64,000 nt of DNA from Agromyces hippuratus (GTDB taxonomy: Bacteria > Actinomycetota > Actinomycetes > Actinomycetales > Microbacteriaceae): the NCBI RefSeq assembly GCF_013410355.1, contig NZ_JACCFI010000001.1, positions 992,001 to 1,056,000 of the forward strand, given 5' to 3'. The notes below the pieces were generated by a model, which saw only the letters and a program-made list of their open reading frames with translations, made no database searches and had not been told where the DNA came from. This document shows positions 1 to 10,980 of this stretch, piece by piece. The number at the start of each line of letters is the position of its first letter. The stretch's first letter is position 1. The position numbers were made by a program, and so were the translations under genes.

Positions 1-1
1 C

Positions 2-1444
2 GGCGTCATCTCGGGCCGCATCAAGGTGAAGCGCCCGAACGAGCCCGGCAAGGTCGAGCGCCTCGTGAAGTGGGATGCCGCGATCGCGATCGCCACGAAG
101 ATGCTGAAGAGCCGCATCGGCTCGGTGCCGAAGTCGCCGTACGCGGCGCTCGACCTCATGAGGGCCGCCAAGAGCGGCACGAAGGCCGAGGGCTTCGAGC
201 GCGAAGACGACGTGCTCTCCGAGCTCATCGTCGGCGATCAGCTGCAGGCCTCGATCTACGCCTTCAACCTCGTGCAGAAGCGCGCGAAGCGCCCCGCCGG
301 TGCGCCCGACAAGGCGATCGCGAAGAAGGTCACCAAGGTCGGCGTCCTCGGGGCCGGCTACATGGCGAGCCAGCTCGCCCTGCTGTTCGTGCGCCGCCTG
401 CGGGTGCCGGTGGTCATCACCGACATCGACCAGGCACGCGTCGACAAGGGCGTCGCCTACATCGGCGAAGAGATCGACAAGCTCCTCGAGAAGGGCCGCA
501 TCTCCCCCGATGAGGCGAACCGCCTGAAGGCGCTCGTCACGGGCACCACCGAGAAGGCCGACTTCGCCGACTGCGACTGGGTCATCGAGGCCGTCTTCGA
601 AGAACTCGAGATCAAGCAGAACGTCTTCGCCGAGGTGGAGCAGTTCATCTCGCCCGAGGCCGTGCTCGCCACGAACACCTCGTCGCTGTCGGTCGAGCAG
701 ATCGGCGCGAAGCTCGCGCACCCCGAGCGCCTGGTGGGCTTCCACTTCTTCACCCCGGTCGCGGTCATGCCGCTGATCGAGGTCGTGAAGACGCCGCACA
801 CCGATGAGGCGACGCTGTCGACCGCCATGGTCACCGCGAAGAACCTGCGCAAGAACGCGGTCATCACGGCAGACACCCCCGGGTTCGTCGTCAACCGGCT
901 CCTCGCCGTGCTGCTCGGCGAGGCGATGCGGGCCGTCGACGAGGGCACCTCGTTCCAGACCGTCGACGAGGCGATCGCCCCGCTCGGCCTGCCCATGGCA
1001 CCTTCGGTGCTGCTCGACCTCGTGGGCCTGAAGGTCGGGGCGCACGTGCTCGACACCCACCACGCTGCGTTCCCCGACCGGTTCTACCGCAGCGAGAACC
1101 TGCACAAGCTCGCCGACTACGGCAAGCTGCTCGACAAGGACGACAAGGGCAAGGTCAAGGGCTTCGACAAGGGCGCCCTGAAGATCGTCGCCGGCGGTAA
1201 GAACCCCCGCTCGGCCGACGAGATCCTCGTGGCCCTGCAAGACGGCCTCGCCCGTGAGGTGCGCCTCATGCTCGACGGTGGTGTCGTGGCGGCTGCAGAG
1301 GACATCGACCTCTGCATGGTGCTCGGCGCCGGCTTCCCGTTCCAGATGGGCGGCCTGACGCCGTACCTCGACCGGGTCGGCGCGTCCGAGCGCGTCTTCG
1401 GCGACACGTTCCACCACCCGACCATCACGGGTGTGGGCGCGTAG
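2..1444 (+). CDS. 3-hydroxyacyl-CoA dehydrogenase (FadB/FadJ-type multifunctional protein), 5' truncated by window
   Basis: The reading frame is open from the window edge (nt 2) to TAG at 1442-1444, so the N-terminal part lies outside. The visible part begins in the helical linker that follows an enoyl-CoA hydratase domain. It is followed by a Rossmann NAD-binding motif GAGYMASQ (about visible residue 115), then ATNTSSL and GFHFFTPV carrying the catalytic His, and a duplicated C-terminal helical dehydrogenase domain (PGFVVNRLL). This is the architecture of the trifunctional fatty-acid oxidation alpha subunit, which hydrates 2-enoyl-CoA and oxidises L-3-hydroxyacyl-CoA with NAD in the cytoplasm. 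A thiolase partner would be expected just upstream, outside the window. A perfect terminator follows 17 nt after the stop. Confidence 0.9.
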   Translation, partial: GVISGRIKVKRPNEPGKVERLVKWDAAIAIATKMLKSRIGSVPKSPYAALDLMRAAKSGTKAEGFEREDDVLSELIVGDQLQASIYAFNLVQKRAKRPAGAPDKAIAKKVTKVGVLGAGYMASQLALLFVRRLRVPVVITDIDQARVDKGVAYIGEEIDKLLEKGRISPDEANRLKALVTGTTEKADFADCDWVIEAVFEELEIKQNVFAEVEQFISPEAVLATNTSSLSVEQIGAKLAHPERLVGFHFFTPVAVMPLIEVVKTPHTDEATLSTAMVTAKNLRKNAVITADTPGFVVNRLLAVLLGEAMRAVDEGTSFQTVDEAIAPLGLPMAPSVLLDLVGLKVGAHVLDTHHAAFPDRFYRSENLHKLADYGKLLDKDDKGKVKGFDKGALKIVAGGKNPRSADEILVALQDGLAREVRLMLDGGVVAAAEDIDLCMVLGAGFPFQMGGLTPYLDRVGASERVFGDTFHHPTITGVGA

Positions 1445-1461
1445 CCTCGAAGCCACCTCAC

Positions 1462-1495
1462 AGAAACGGCCCCCGGCATGCCGGGGGCCGTTTCT
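1462..1495. terminator. Perfect 34-nt palindromic terminator
   Basis: A GC-rich stem that begins AGAAACGGCCCCCGGC and reads identically on both strands, ending in TTTCT. It lies directly after the 3-hydroxyacyl-CoA dehydrogenase stop. Because it is symmetric it could act in both directions, but only plus-strand transcription clearly needs it. Confidence 0.85.
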
Positions 1496-1508
1496 CTCTG
1501 CTCGGAGC

Positions 1509-1856
1509 ATGACGAAGTTCCAGTACTCCGTCGCTTCGAGCCTCGACGGATTCATCGCCGACGAACATCATGGGCTCGGTTGGTTGCGATCCAGGTCCGG
1601 CGACGTCCTCCCGATCGCCGACGCCGCACGAGCGGAGGCCGGCGAGCGGAACGTCTGGATCGTCGGCGGCGGACCGATCGCCGCCGAGTTCCTCGAGGTG
1701 GAACGGCTCGACGAACTGCTCGTCACGTACATGCCGGTGGCACTCGGCCGTGGCAGACCGCTCCTGCCAGTCGCAACGGCGACCCCGCGCTTCACGCTCG
1801 TCCGAACGACGCCGTTCCCGAACGGCGCGGTCGAGCACGTCTACCGAACGGGTTGA
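1509..1856 (+). pseudogene. Dihydrofolate reductase / RibD C-terminal family protein with internal in-frame deletion
   Basis: From ATG 1509 the product is 115 residues. Residues 1-25 match the start of the YwjB/YyaP-type DHFR family (SVASSLDGFIAD, then GLGWL). Residues from about 45 match its C-terminal half (VWIVGGGPIAAEFL, DELLVTYMPVALGRGRPLLP). Family members are usually about 175-190 residues. The middle, including the MGRxTYE nucleotide-binding signature, is missing without loss of frame. The N- and C-terminal blocks look well conserved, so the deletion may be recent. I infer a non-functional remnant, although a short protein may still be made. The gene converges on dxs, leaving 13 nt between them. 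Confidence 0.6.
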
Positions 1857-1869
1857 CGTCGGGAGATCG

Positions 1870-3819
1870 TCAGACGCGCGGCTGCGGGCTCGTGTCGGTC
1901 GAAACGCCCGCTTCGGCGCCGGCACCGCGGGCGTGCGGCAGCTTCGAGCCGAGCACCATGGCAGTGACGTCGCGTGCGATGTGCTGCGGGGTGAGCCCCA
2001 CTCGCTCGAGGATGTCGGAGCGCGAGCCGTGGTCGAGGAACTCGTCGGGCAGGCCGAGCTCGGTCACCGCCGTGTCGACGCCCGCCTCGCGAAGGTCTTG
2101 GCGGATGCGCGTGCCGATGCCGCCGACCCGGATGCCGTCTTCGATGCTGACGACGATGCGGTGCGCGGCCGCCAGGTCGATGATGCTGCGCGGCACCGGA
2201 ACGACCCAGCGGGGGTCGACCACGGTGGCGCCGATGCCCTGCGCCTCGAGGCGCTCGGCCACCTGAAGACCGGTCTCGGCCATCGGGCCGACCGTGATGA
2301 TGAGCACGTCTTTGCGCTCGGACTCGGCGAGCACGTCGACGCCGTCGGCGGTGCGCCGCACGGCGTCGAAGTCGACGCCGACGGTGCCCTTCGGGAAGCG
2401 GATGACGGTCGGCGCGTCGTCGACCGCCACGGCCTCGCCGAGCTCTTCGACGAGGCGCACCGAGTCGCGCGGTGCGGCGATGCGGATGCCAGGCACGACC
2501 TGCAGGATCGAGAGGTCCCACACACCGTGGTGGCTCGGGCCGTCGGGGCCGGTGACACCGGCGCGGTCGAGCACGAAGGTCACGCCCGCCTTGTGCAATG
2601 CGACGTCCATGAGCACCTGGTCGAAGGCGCGGTTCATGAATGTCGCGTACACGGCGACCACCGGGTGCAGCCCGCCGAAGGCGAGCCCGGCAGCGGATGT
2701 CGCGGCGTGCTGTTCGGCGATGCCGACGTCGAAGACCCGGCTCGGGAACCGTTCGGCCATGCGGTGCAGCCCGGTGGGGCGGAGCATCGCCGCGGTGATG
2801 CCGACGAGCCGCTCGTTGCTCTCGGCGAGATGCACGAGCTCATCGGCGAAGACGCTCGTCCACGACGGCGCCGAGGCGGTCTCGAGGGATTCACCGGTCT
2901 CGGGGTCGATCTGGCCCACCGCGTGAAACTGATCGGCCGCGTCGCGCAGGGCAGGCTCGTAGCCCCGCCCCTTGTCGGTGATCGCGTGCACGATGACAGG
3001 GGCGCCATAGGCCTTGGCCTGGCGGAGCGCGGACTCCATGGCGCGCTCGTCGTGACCGTCGATCGGGCCGATGTACTTGATGTCGAGGTTCGAGTAGAGC
3101 GCCTCATTGTCGGTGAAGCGGCTGAGGAAGCCGTGCAGGCCGCCGCGGACGCCGCGGTAGAACGCGCTGGCCGGAGCGCCGAGACGGTCGAACGCGCGTC
3201 GACTCGAGAGGTGCAGGTTGCGGTAGGTCTGCTTCGTGCGCACGGTGTTGAGGAACCGCGCCATGCCTCCGATCGTGGGTGCGTACGAGCGACCGTTGTC
3301 GTTGACGACCACGATGAGCTTGCGCGTGTTGTCGTCGGAGATGTTGTTGAGCGCCTCCCACGTCATGCCGCCCGTGAGCGCCCCGTCGCCGACGACCGCG
3401 ACCACGTGGCGATCGTCTTGACCGGTCATCTCGAAGGCCTTGGAGATGCCGTCGGCCCAGGACAGCGAACTCGACGCGTGCGAGCTCTCGACGATGTCGT
3501 GCTCGGACTCGGAGCGCTGCGGATACCCGGCGAGACCACCTGTCTTGCGGATGGTGGAGAGGTCGCGTCGGCCCGTCAGGAGCTTGTGCACATACGACTG
3601 GTGCCCGGTGTCGAAGACGATCGCGTCGCGCGGCGACTCGAAGACGCGGTGGATGGCGATCGTCATCTCGACGACGCCGAGGTTCGGGCCGAGGTGGCCA
3701 CCGGTCTTCGACACCGACGCCACGAGGTACTCGCGGATCTCGCGCGCCAGCTGGTCGAGCTGTTCGGGACTCAGCGCGTCGAGATCACGAGGTCCCGAAA
3801 TGGTCTCGAGCAGGGTCAT
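1870..3819 (-). CDS. dxs: 1-deoxy-D-xylulose-5-phosphate synthase
   Basis: 649 residues from ATG 3819, chosen because GGAGG sits 8 nt upstream and the family N-terminus (LLETISGPRDLDALSPEQL) begins there. It condenses pyruvate and glyceraldehyde 3-phosphate, with thiamine diphosphate, into DXP. This is the first step of the MEP isoprenoid pathway and also feeds thiamine and pyridoxal synthesis. The ThDP motif is visible as GDGALTGGM ... VVVNDNGRSY. It is followed by the transketolase pyrimidine-binding domain (DVGIAEQHAATSAAGLA, DRAGVTGPDGPSHHG) and the C-terminal transketolase domain. Length is normal for the family. The gene is transcribed alone; the acnA terminator lies upstream. Confidence 0.97.
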   Translation of the reverse strand: MTLLETISGPRDLDALSPEQLDQLAREIREYLVASVSKTGGHLGPNLGVVEMTIAIHRVFESPRDAIVFDTGHQSYVHKLLTGRRDLSTIRKTGGLAGYPQRSESEHDIVESSHASSSLSWADGISKAFEMTGQDDRHVVAVVGDGALTGGMTWEALNNISDDNTRKLIVVVNDNGRSYAPTIGGMARFLNTVRTKQTYRNLHLSSRRAFDRLGAPASAFYRGVRGGLHGFLSRFTDNEALYSNLDIKYIGPIDGHDERAMESALRQAKAYGAPVIVHAITDKGRGYEPALRDAADQFHAVGQIDPETGESLETASAPSWTSVFADELVHLAESNERLVGITAAMLRPTGLHRMAERFPSRVFDVGIAEQHAATSAAGLAFGGLHPVVAVYATFMNRAFDQVLMDVALHKAGVTFVLDRAGVTGPDGPSHHGVWDLSILQVVPGIRIAAPRDSVRLVEELGEAVAVDDAPTVIRFPKGTVGVDFDAVRRTADGVDVLAESERKDVLIITVGPMAETGLQVAERLEAQGIGATVVDPRWVVPVPRSIIDLAAAHRIVVSIEDGIRVGGIGTRIRQDLREAGVDTAVTELGLPDEFLDHGSRSDILERVGLTPQHIARDVTAMVLGSKLPHARGAGAEAGVSTDTSPQPRV

Positions 3820-3905
3820 GCGTCTTGCCTCCGGAGGGTCGCGGGCAGGTGCCGCCGAACGGAACGAGTCTACGCCGGGCTTCCTGCGAAGCAGGGCAGA
3901 CAAGA

Positions 3906-3932
3906 GGGCGATCGGCACCAAGCCGACCGCCC
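3906..3932 (-). terminator. acnA terminator
   Basis: An 11-bp stem, GGGCGATCGGC / GCCGACCGCCC with one G-T type mismatch and a 5-nt loop, lies 20 nt past the acnA stop on the minus strand. It separates acnA from dxs. Confidence 0.6.
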
Positions 3933-3951
3933 CCGAATCTCTTGCGAGCGT

Positions 3952-6762
<2,811 letters not shown>

Positions 6763-6835
6763 GATGTCCTCTCCTTCGCGGGTGCCGCCGGACATGCAGG
6801 CGGCACTCCATCTTCTCCGTCAGACATGGGGCTGT

Positions 6836-6854
6836 TCCAGCAAGGGTAACCTAA
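6836..6854 (-). promoter_or_regulatory. Possible DtxR/IdeR-like iron box (half site)
   Basis: On the minus strand TTAGGTTACC matches the first half of the DtxR consensus TTAGGTTAGSCTAACCTAA; the second half is poor. It lies about 75-90 nt upstream of the acnA start, where iron control would make sense for an Fe-S enzyme. Confidence 0.3.
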
Positions 6855-6894
6855 GCCACTCGCCCGCCGACAGGCCTCGCACGGTGTGCGGATT

Positions 6895-6912
6895 TATCTT
6901 GACGTCGAGATA
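6895..6912. promoter_or_regulatory. 18-bp near-palindromic operator candidate upstream of acnA
   Basis: TATCTTGACGTCGAGATA is an inverted repeat with a single mismatched pair. It lies in the short gap between the DUF3159 gene stop and acnA, about 135 nt from the acnA start. The region is AT-rich for this genome. I cannot name the regulator. Confidence 0.5.
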
Positions 6913-6918
6913 ACTCTA

Positions 6919-7752
6919 TCACTCGCCGGAGCGAGCGGATGACGGGTAGATCGCCCGTACGACGAGCCACGAGAACACGAGCACGAGCGCGTAGAGCGGC
7001 ACGCCCATGATCAGGCGCGTGGCGCCGAGCGCCTCGACGTTGTTCGCGAGATAGAACGGCAGCTGCACCGCGAGACGCGCGACGAACAGCCCGATCCAGA
7101 CGAGCGTGAGGAACTGGGCGGCCCGGTACTTGCGCTTGTCCTGCTTCCACGCGACGCCGTCGCCCATGAGGAATCCGACGATCAGGCCGATCGCGGGCCA
7201 GCCGACGAGCAGCGAGACGGTCAGCCCGAGCGCGTAGGCGGCGTTCGTGTAGAAGCCGATCACGTAGTTGTCGCGCGCGTCGCCCGACCAGAGCGCCAGC
7301 GCCGCCGAGGCGAGCACACCGATGAGGCCGGCGATGGCCTGGGTCGGCTGGCCCTTCACGACGAGGCGGGCGACCGTGAAGATCACCGCGAGGCCGACGG
7401 ATGCGACGAGCGCGGGTACGAGGGCCGCCTGCGGGTCCTGACCGGCGAAGCTCGTGAGTCCGCTGTAGACGATGAGGAACACGAGGCCGGGCAGCAACGC
7501 CTCGAGGATGCCCCGCACCCCGCCGACCGCGGTGAGGAGGTCGCGACCGCTCAGCTTCTCGTCGCGCGCGAGCGCACCGAGACCGCTCTTCTCCGCGGCA
7601 GCGGCGAACTGCCGACCGAACTCGCCTGCCGTGGCGGTCGAGTCGGCCGTGCCGGGGGCACCGTCCGTCTCGGCCGGGTGTTCAGCCGCGCCATCCGCTC
7701 GCTCGCCGTCGCCGGCGCTCGACGGACCGTCGGCGTTCGTCATCGCGGTCAC
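6919..7752 (-). CDS. DUF3159 family membrane protein
   Basis: 277 residues from GTG 7752, which overlaps the upstream DUF3710 stop as GTGA (an ATG at 7743 is an alternative). The first ~70 residues are polar and rich in Ala, Asp and Gly. About six transmembrane segments follow from LEALLPGLVFLIVYSGL onward. The signature ALWSGDARDNYVIGFYTNA and the segment GDGVAWKQDKRKYRAAQFLTL are typical of DUF3159, an actinobacterial family of unknown function. It is the third gene of the dut-DUF3710-DUF3159 operon, an arrangement common in actinobacteria. Function unknown; it could be a small-molecule permease or an envelope protein. Confidence 0.85.
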   Translation of the reverse strand: MTAMTNADGPSSAGDGERADGAAEHPAETDGAPGTADSTATAGEFGRQFAAAAEKSGLGALARDEKLSGRDLLTAVGGVRGILEALLPGLVFLIVYSGLTSFAGQDPQAALVPALVASVGLAVIFTVARLVVKGQPTQAIAGLIGVLASAALALWSGDARDNYVIGFYTNAAYALGLTVSLLVGWPAIGLIVGFLMGDGVAWKQDKRKYRAAQFLTLVWIGLFVARLAVQLPFYLANNVEALGATRLIMGVPLYALVLVFSWLVVRAIYPSSARSGE

Positions 7753-8369
7753 ACCGTGGGCGCACCCGCGGAGGACGCGGGCATGCGCAGCGGAATGAGG
7801 TCGCGCGGCGGCATCGGCGTGCTGCCGCGCACCACGACGATCGAGCGGAACAGGTCTTCGACCTTCGCCGCCGCAGCCGGGTCGACGGCGGCCTCGCCGG
7901 CGATGACGCCGCGGAGGAACCAGCGCGGTCCGTCGACGCCGATGAAGCGCGCGAGGCGCATCTGGCCGGGCTGACCCTCACCCGCCGCGACGGGGATCTG
8001 CGCCAGCAGTTCGGGCCCGAACGAGCCTTCGCGCACGGTGGTCGTGCCGCCCTGACGGGCGATCTGGTCGGCGATCTGCGCGCGGATCTCGTGCCAGAGA
8101 CCGCTCGAGCGCGGCGCGGCGAACGGCTGCACCTGCAGGGTCGAGTTCGCGTAGTCGAGGCCGATCGCGACGACGCGCTTCGTGCCCTCCTCGACCTCGA
8201 GTCGGAGGTGGAGTCCGTCGCGCGGCAGCACCTTCACTCCGCCGAGATCGACGTACGGGCGAACCGGGTTCGCCTCGGCCTCGTCGAAGGGACCCGCTTC
8301 GGCGCGGTCTTCGGGGGCCGACTTGGGCTGCTCGGCGGGGATGTCGCCGCTGGTTTCGATGTCGCTCAC
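7749..8369 (-). CDS. DUF3710 domain-containing protein
   Basis: 206 residues from GTG 8369, overlapping the dut stop as GTGA, so translation is probably coupled. It has an acidic N-terminus (to about residue 35), then the DUF3710 core: PYVDLGGVKVLPRDGLHLRLEVEEG, LQVQPFAAPRSSGLWHEIRAQI, and ARFIGVDGPRWFLRGVI. There is no signal peptide or membrane segment, so it is probably cytosolic. The family is almost confined to actinobacteria and sits next to dut, but no biochemical role is established that I know of. The repeated overlaps with its neighbours suggest co-expression with dUTPase and the DUF3159 membrane protein. Confidence 0.85.
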   Translation of the reverse strand: MSDIETSGDIPAEQPKSAPEDRAEAGPFDEAEANPVRPYVDLGGVKVLPRDGLHLRLEVEEGTKRVVAIGLDYANSTLQVQPFAAPRSSGLWHEIRAQIADQIARQGGTTTVREGSFGPELLAQIPVAAGEGQPGQMRLARFIGVDGPRWFLRGVIAGEAAVDPAAAAKVEDLFRSIVVVRGSTPMPPRDLIPLRMPASSAGAPTV

Positions 8370-8824
8370 GCGTTCACTCCTGACTTGTGCTCCCCGAAGC
8401 CGGTGGAGCCGAATCCTGCCTCGCCGCGCAGACTGCCGGGCAGCCGCTCGACCTCGACGAATCGAGCGCGACTCACCGGCATCACGATGATCTGGGCGAT
8501 GCGGTCGCCGACCTCGATCGCGTGCTCCTCGCGGGCGTCGGTGTTCAACAGTGCGACCTTGATCTCACCGCGGTAGCCGGCATCGATGGTGCCGGGTGCG
8601 TTGACGATCGTGATGCCGTGCTTGAAGGCGAGGCCCGAGCGCGGCACGACGAAGCCGACGTAGCCGTCGGGCAGCGCGATCGCGACGCCGGTGCCCACCG
8701 TGGCCCGCTCACCCGGACCGAGCACGACGGCCTCGGAAGCGTGGAGATCGGCGCCCGCGTCGCCCGGATGGGCGTAGTTCGGCACGCGGTCTGCGGTGAT
8801 CAGCACATCGACGGAATCGGTCAC
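8366..8824 (-). CDS. dut: Deoxyuridine 5'-triphosphate nucleotidohydrolase (dUTPase)
   Basis: 152 residues from GTG 8824. It hydrolyses dUTP to dUMP and pyrophosphate, keeping uracil out of DNA and feeding thymidylate synthesis. All five motifs of the trimeric all-beta dUTPases are present in order: DAGADL, PRSGLA, NAPGTIDAGYRGEI (with the catalytic Asp), GDRIAQIIV, and the C-terminal P-loop-like arm RGEAGFGSTG. Length is standard. It is the first gene of the operon and is transcribed divergently from the DUF3093 gene across a 38-nt gap, which must hold both start regions. Confidence 0.97.
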   Translation of the reverse strand: MTDSVDVLITADRVPNYAHPGDAGADLHASEAVVLGPGERATVGTGVAIALPDGYVGFVVPRSGLAFKHGITIVNAPGTIDAGYRGEIKVALLNTDAREEHAIEVGDRIAQIIVMPVSRARFVEVERLPGSLRGEAGFGSTGFGEHKSGVNA

Positions 8825-8862
8825 TGTTCGAGGGTAGTGCAGAAGTCTGGTCGAATAGAGCC

Positions 8863-9327
8863 ATGCCCGACTACCGCGAGAAACTCTGGCCGACGCCGTG
8901 GATCTACATCGTCAGCCTGCTGCTGATCCCGTCCAGCATCCTGGTGCTGGCGCCCGTCTCGATGCCCGCCGGCATCGCGACCGGCGTGATCCTCTACGGA
9001 GCGACGGTCGCGGCGCTCAGCTTCACGGCCCCCGTCATCGAGGTGGCCGACGGCCGCCTCCGTGCTGGTCGCGCATCGATCGCGCTGGCGGACACCGGCG
9101 TCGCGACCGGTGCGACGGATGCCGCGGCTCGCGCCGAACGCGGCACGGGCCTCGACGCACGGGCGTTCCTCGTGATCCGCGGCTGGGTGCAGCCCGTCGT
9201 GCGGGTGCCGATCACCGACCCGTCGGACCCGACGCCGTACTGGCTGGTCTCGACGCGTCATCCGAAAGAACTGGCCGCCGCGATCAATGGATCGCGACGG
9301 CCTGAACGTACCGAGCCTGGCGTCTAG
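8863..9327 (+). CDS. DUF3093 domain-containing membrane protein
   Basis: 154 residues from ATG 8863. Two adjacent hydrophobic segments near the N-terminus (IYIVSLLLIPSSILVLAPV and IATGVILYGATVAALSFTA) are followed by a soluble domain ending PYWLVSTRHPKELAAAI, the signature I recognise for DUF3093. It is an inner-membrane protein of unknown function, usually beside dut and DUF4193 in actinobacteria. Its 3' end overlaps the DUF4193 stop, read from the other strand, by 4 nt. Confidence 0.75.
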   Translation: MPDYREKLWPTPWIYIVSLLLIPSSILVLAPVSMPAGIATGVILYGATVAALSFTAPVIEVADGRLRAGRASIALADTGVATGATDAAARAERGTGLDARAFLVIRGWVQPVVRVPITDPSDPTPYWLVSTRHPKELAAAINGSRRPERTEPGV

Positions 9328-9617
9328 GACGCGCACTCCAAGCAGATCGGTCCGAGCTTCGTCTCGTGGTCCATCTGCGAACGGTGCTTCACGAGGAAGC
9401 AGTTCACGCAGGTGAACTCGTCGGCTTGCGGCGGAAGCACCACGACGTCGAGTTCGACGTCGGAGAGATCGGCACCAGCGAGGTCGAACCCGCCGGGGTT
9501 ATCGGCGTCATCGACATCCACTACGCCCGACATCTTGTCGGGGACGCGCTCCTTGAGGGCCTCGATCGACTCGGAGTCGTCTTCGGTCTTCCTCGGTGCG
9601 TCGTAATCCGTTGCCAT
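9324..9617 (-). CDS. DUF4193 domain-containing protein (small zinc-ribbon)
   Basis: 97 residues from ATG 9617, the start shared by relatives (MATDYDAPRK); farther-upstream ATGs are in frame but give a non-conserved extension. The middle is acidic (SIEALKERVPDKMSGVVDVDDAD). The C-terminus carries CVNC and CLEC pairs separated by about 18 residues, consistent with one zinc ribbon. DUF4193 proteins are small, abundant and actinobacterial. Related RNA-polymerase-binding proteins have been suggested for look-alikes, but I cannot support a function here. A 195-nt gap separates it from the divergent sepH gene. Confidence 0.85.
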   Translation of the reverse strand: MATDYDAPRKTEDDSESIEALKERVPDKMSGVVDVDDADNPGGFDLAGADLSDVELDVVVLPPQADEFTCVNCFLVKHRSQMDHETKLGPICLECAS

Positions 9618-9812
9618 TCCCATCCATTTCTTCATCGCCGATGATTCGGCGGCCATAGTCTGCATCAAATCGGTGCGGTTAGCAAACCACTTTTGCAGCG
9701 TTTGCACAGGTGCTCAGTGCTCAACTTCCGGCGCGCCCGCCCTATTCCCACGAGCACACATGCGGACGTGGCATCCTTGGGCGGAGACGAAAGCACGGAA
9801 GGGCTTGTCGCG

Positions 9813-10874
9813 ATGCAAGAACTCAAGGTAATCGGAGTCGAGAACGGCGCGCTGCTCGCCGCTTCCGACGATGGAGCGCGCTTCCGAATCGAGATCGACG
9901 AGGTGCTGCAATCCCGCATCCGTCAGGCGCAACCCGAGCAGCACGTCGGACCGAAACCCTCGCCCCGCGAGGTGCAGGCGCACATTCGTGCAGGAATGTC
10001 GGCCGAAGAAGTCGCGCAGGTCACCGGCGCGTCGATCGACTACATCCGCCGCTTCGAGGGCCCGGTGCTCGCTGAGCGCGAACACATGGTCACCTCGGCA
10101 CTCGCGGTGCCCGTTCACGTCACCACCGAGACCGACCCGGCCGACGAGCCGCCGTCGTTCGGCGGCGTCATCCGCGAGCGGCTCGCGCAGCTCGGCGCCC
10201 ACGGCGAACGCTGGGCGAGCTGGAAGGACGAGGAACGCGGCTGGATCATCAAGCTCGAGTTCACCGCCGAGACCATCGACCACGACGCCCGCTGGAGCTT
10301 CGAGCCCCGGAAGCAGGCACTGCAGCCGCTGAATTCCGAGGCGATCACGCTCTCGCAGCAGGGCGAGATGAAGGGCGGGCTCATCCCCCGCCTCCGCGCC
10401 GTCGGCCCCGAGTCGGAGGAGTCCCGCTTCGACAGCGGCGCCTTCACGTTCGAAGAGCCCGAGCACGGCGACTTCGACACGGCACCCCACCTCGAACCGC
10501 TTCCGTACGCGCGCACGCCGCAGGCCTCGAGCCCCGCGGTGGCACGCGCTGCGATCAAGCGAGCGGATGAACCGAAGCAGACGCTCGGCGAGACCGCCGA
10601 CCTGCTCGAGGCTCTGCGCCGCCGACGCGGCGAACGCGAGGCCGCGGGCAGCGAACCCGAGCGCCCGCAGGCGGCACCCGCCGCGGCGCCCGTGCAGGAG
10701 ACCCCAGAGTCCGAACAGCCCGAGGAGAAGCCCGGCACCGCCGCGCGCAGCATCTGGGGCGGCAAGGGCGTCTCGAGCCCCGGCGCCCGTGGGGGCGCCA
10801 AGAAGGGCCGCGCGTCGATGCCGAGTTGGGACGAGATCGTCTTCGGGGCCCGCACCGACGACGACCTGGCCTGA
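9813..10874 (+). CDS. sepH: Septation protein SepH (DUF3071)
   Basis: 353 residues from ATG 9813, preceded by GGAAGGG. The N-terminal ~150 residues form the conserved DUF3071 region (MQELKVIGVENGALL, then SPREVQAHIRAGMSAEEVAQVTGASIDYI split over two helices), which includes a helix-turn-helix-like segment. A disordered Pro/Ala/Glu-rich linker follows. The C-terminus ends with the conserved tail PSWDEIVFGAR. In Streptomyces and Mycobacterium SepH binds FtsZ and promotes Z-ring assembly; the same division role is expected here. The gene has its own upstream region and a strong terminator. Confidence 0.9.
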   Translation: MQELKVIGVENGALLAASDDGARFRIEIDEVLQSRIRQAQPEQHVGPKPSPREVQAHIRAGMSAEEVAQVTGASIDYIRRFEGPVLAEREHMVTSALAVPVHVTTETDPADEPPSFGGVIRERLAQLGAHGERWASWKDEERGWIIKLEFTAETIDHDARWSFEPRKQALQPLNSEAITLSQQGEMKGGLIPRLRAVGPESEESRFDSGAFTFEEPEHGDFDTAPHLEPLPYARTPQASSPAVARAAIKRADEPKQTLGETADLLEALRRRRGEREAAGSEPERPQAAPAAAPVQETPESEQPEEKPGTAARSIWGGKGVSSPGARGGAKKGRASMPSWDEIVFGARTDDDLA

Positions 10875-10892
10875 GCCGCACCCCACCCGTCG

Positions 10893-10923
10893 AACGCCGC
10901 CGTGCATCGCGCACGGCGGCGTT
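10893..10923 (+). terminator. sepH terminator
   Basis: A perfect 13-bp stem, AACGCCGCCGTGC / GCACGGCGGCGTT, with a 5-nt loop, starts 18 nt after the sepH stop. Confidence 0.85.
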
Positions 10924-10949
10924 TCGCATGCCGTCGCCCGGTGATACCA

Positions 10950-10965
10950 TCGAACATACATTCGA
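10950..10965. promoter_or_regulatory. Probable LexA/SOS box
   Basis: TCGAACATACATTCGA fits the actinobacterial LexA consensus TCGAAC-N4-GTTCGA at 11 of 12 fixed positions. It lies 15 nt before the start of the DUF6504-like gene, a typical operator position. Confidence 0.7.
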
Positions 10966-10980
10966 ATCGGTGAGGTGCCC

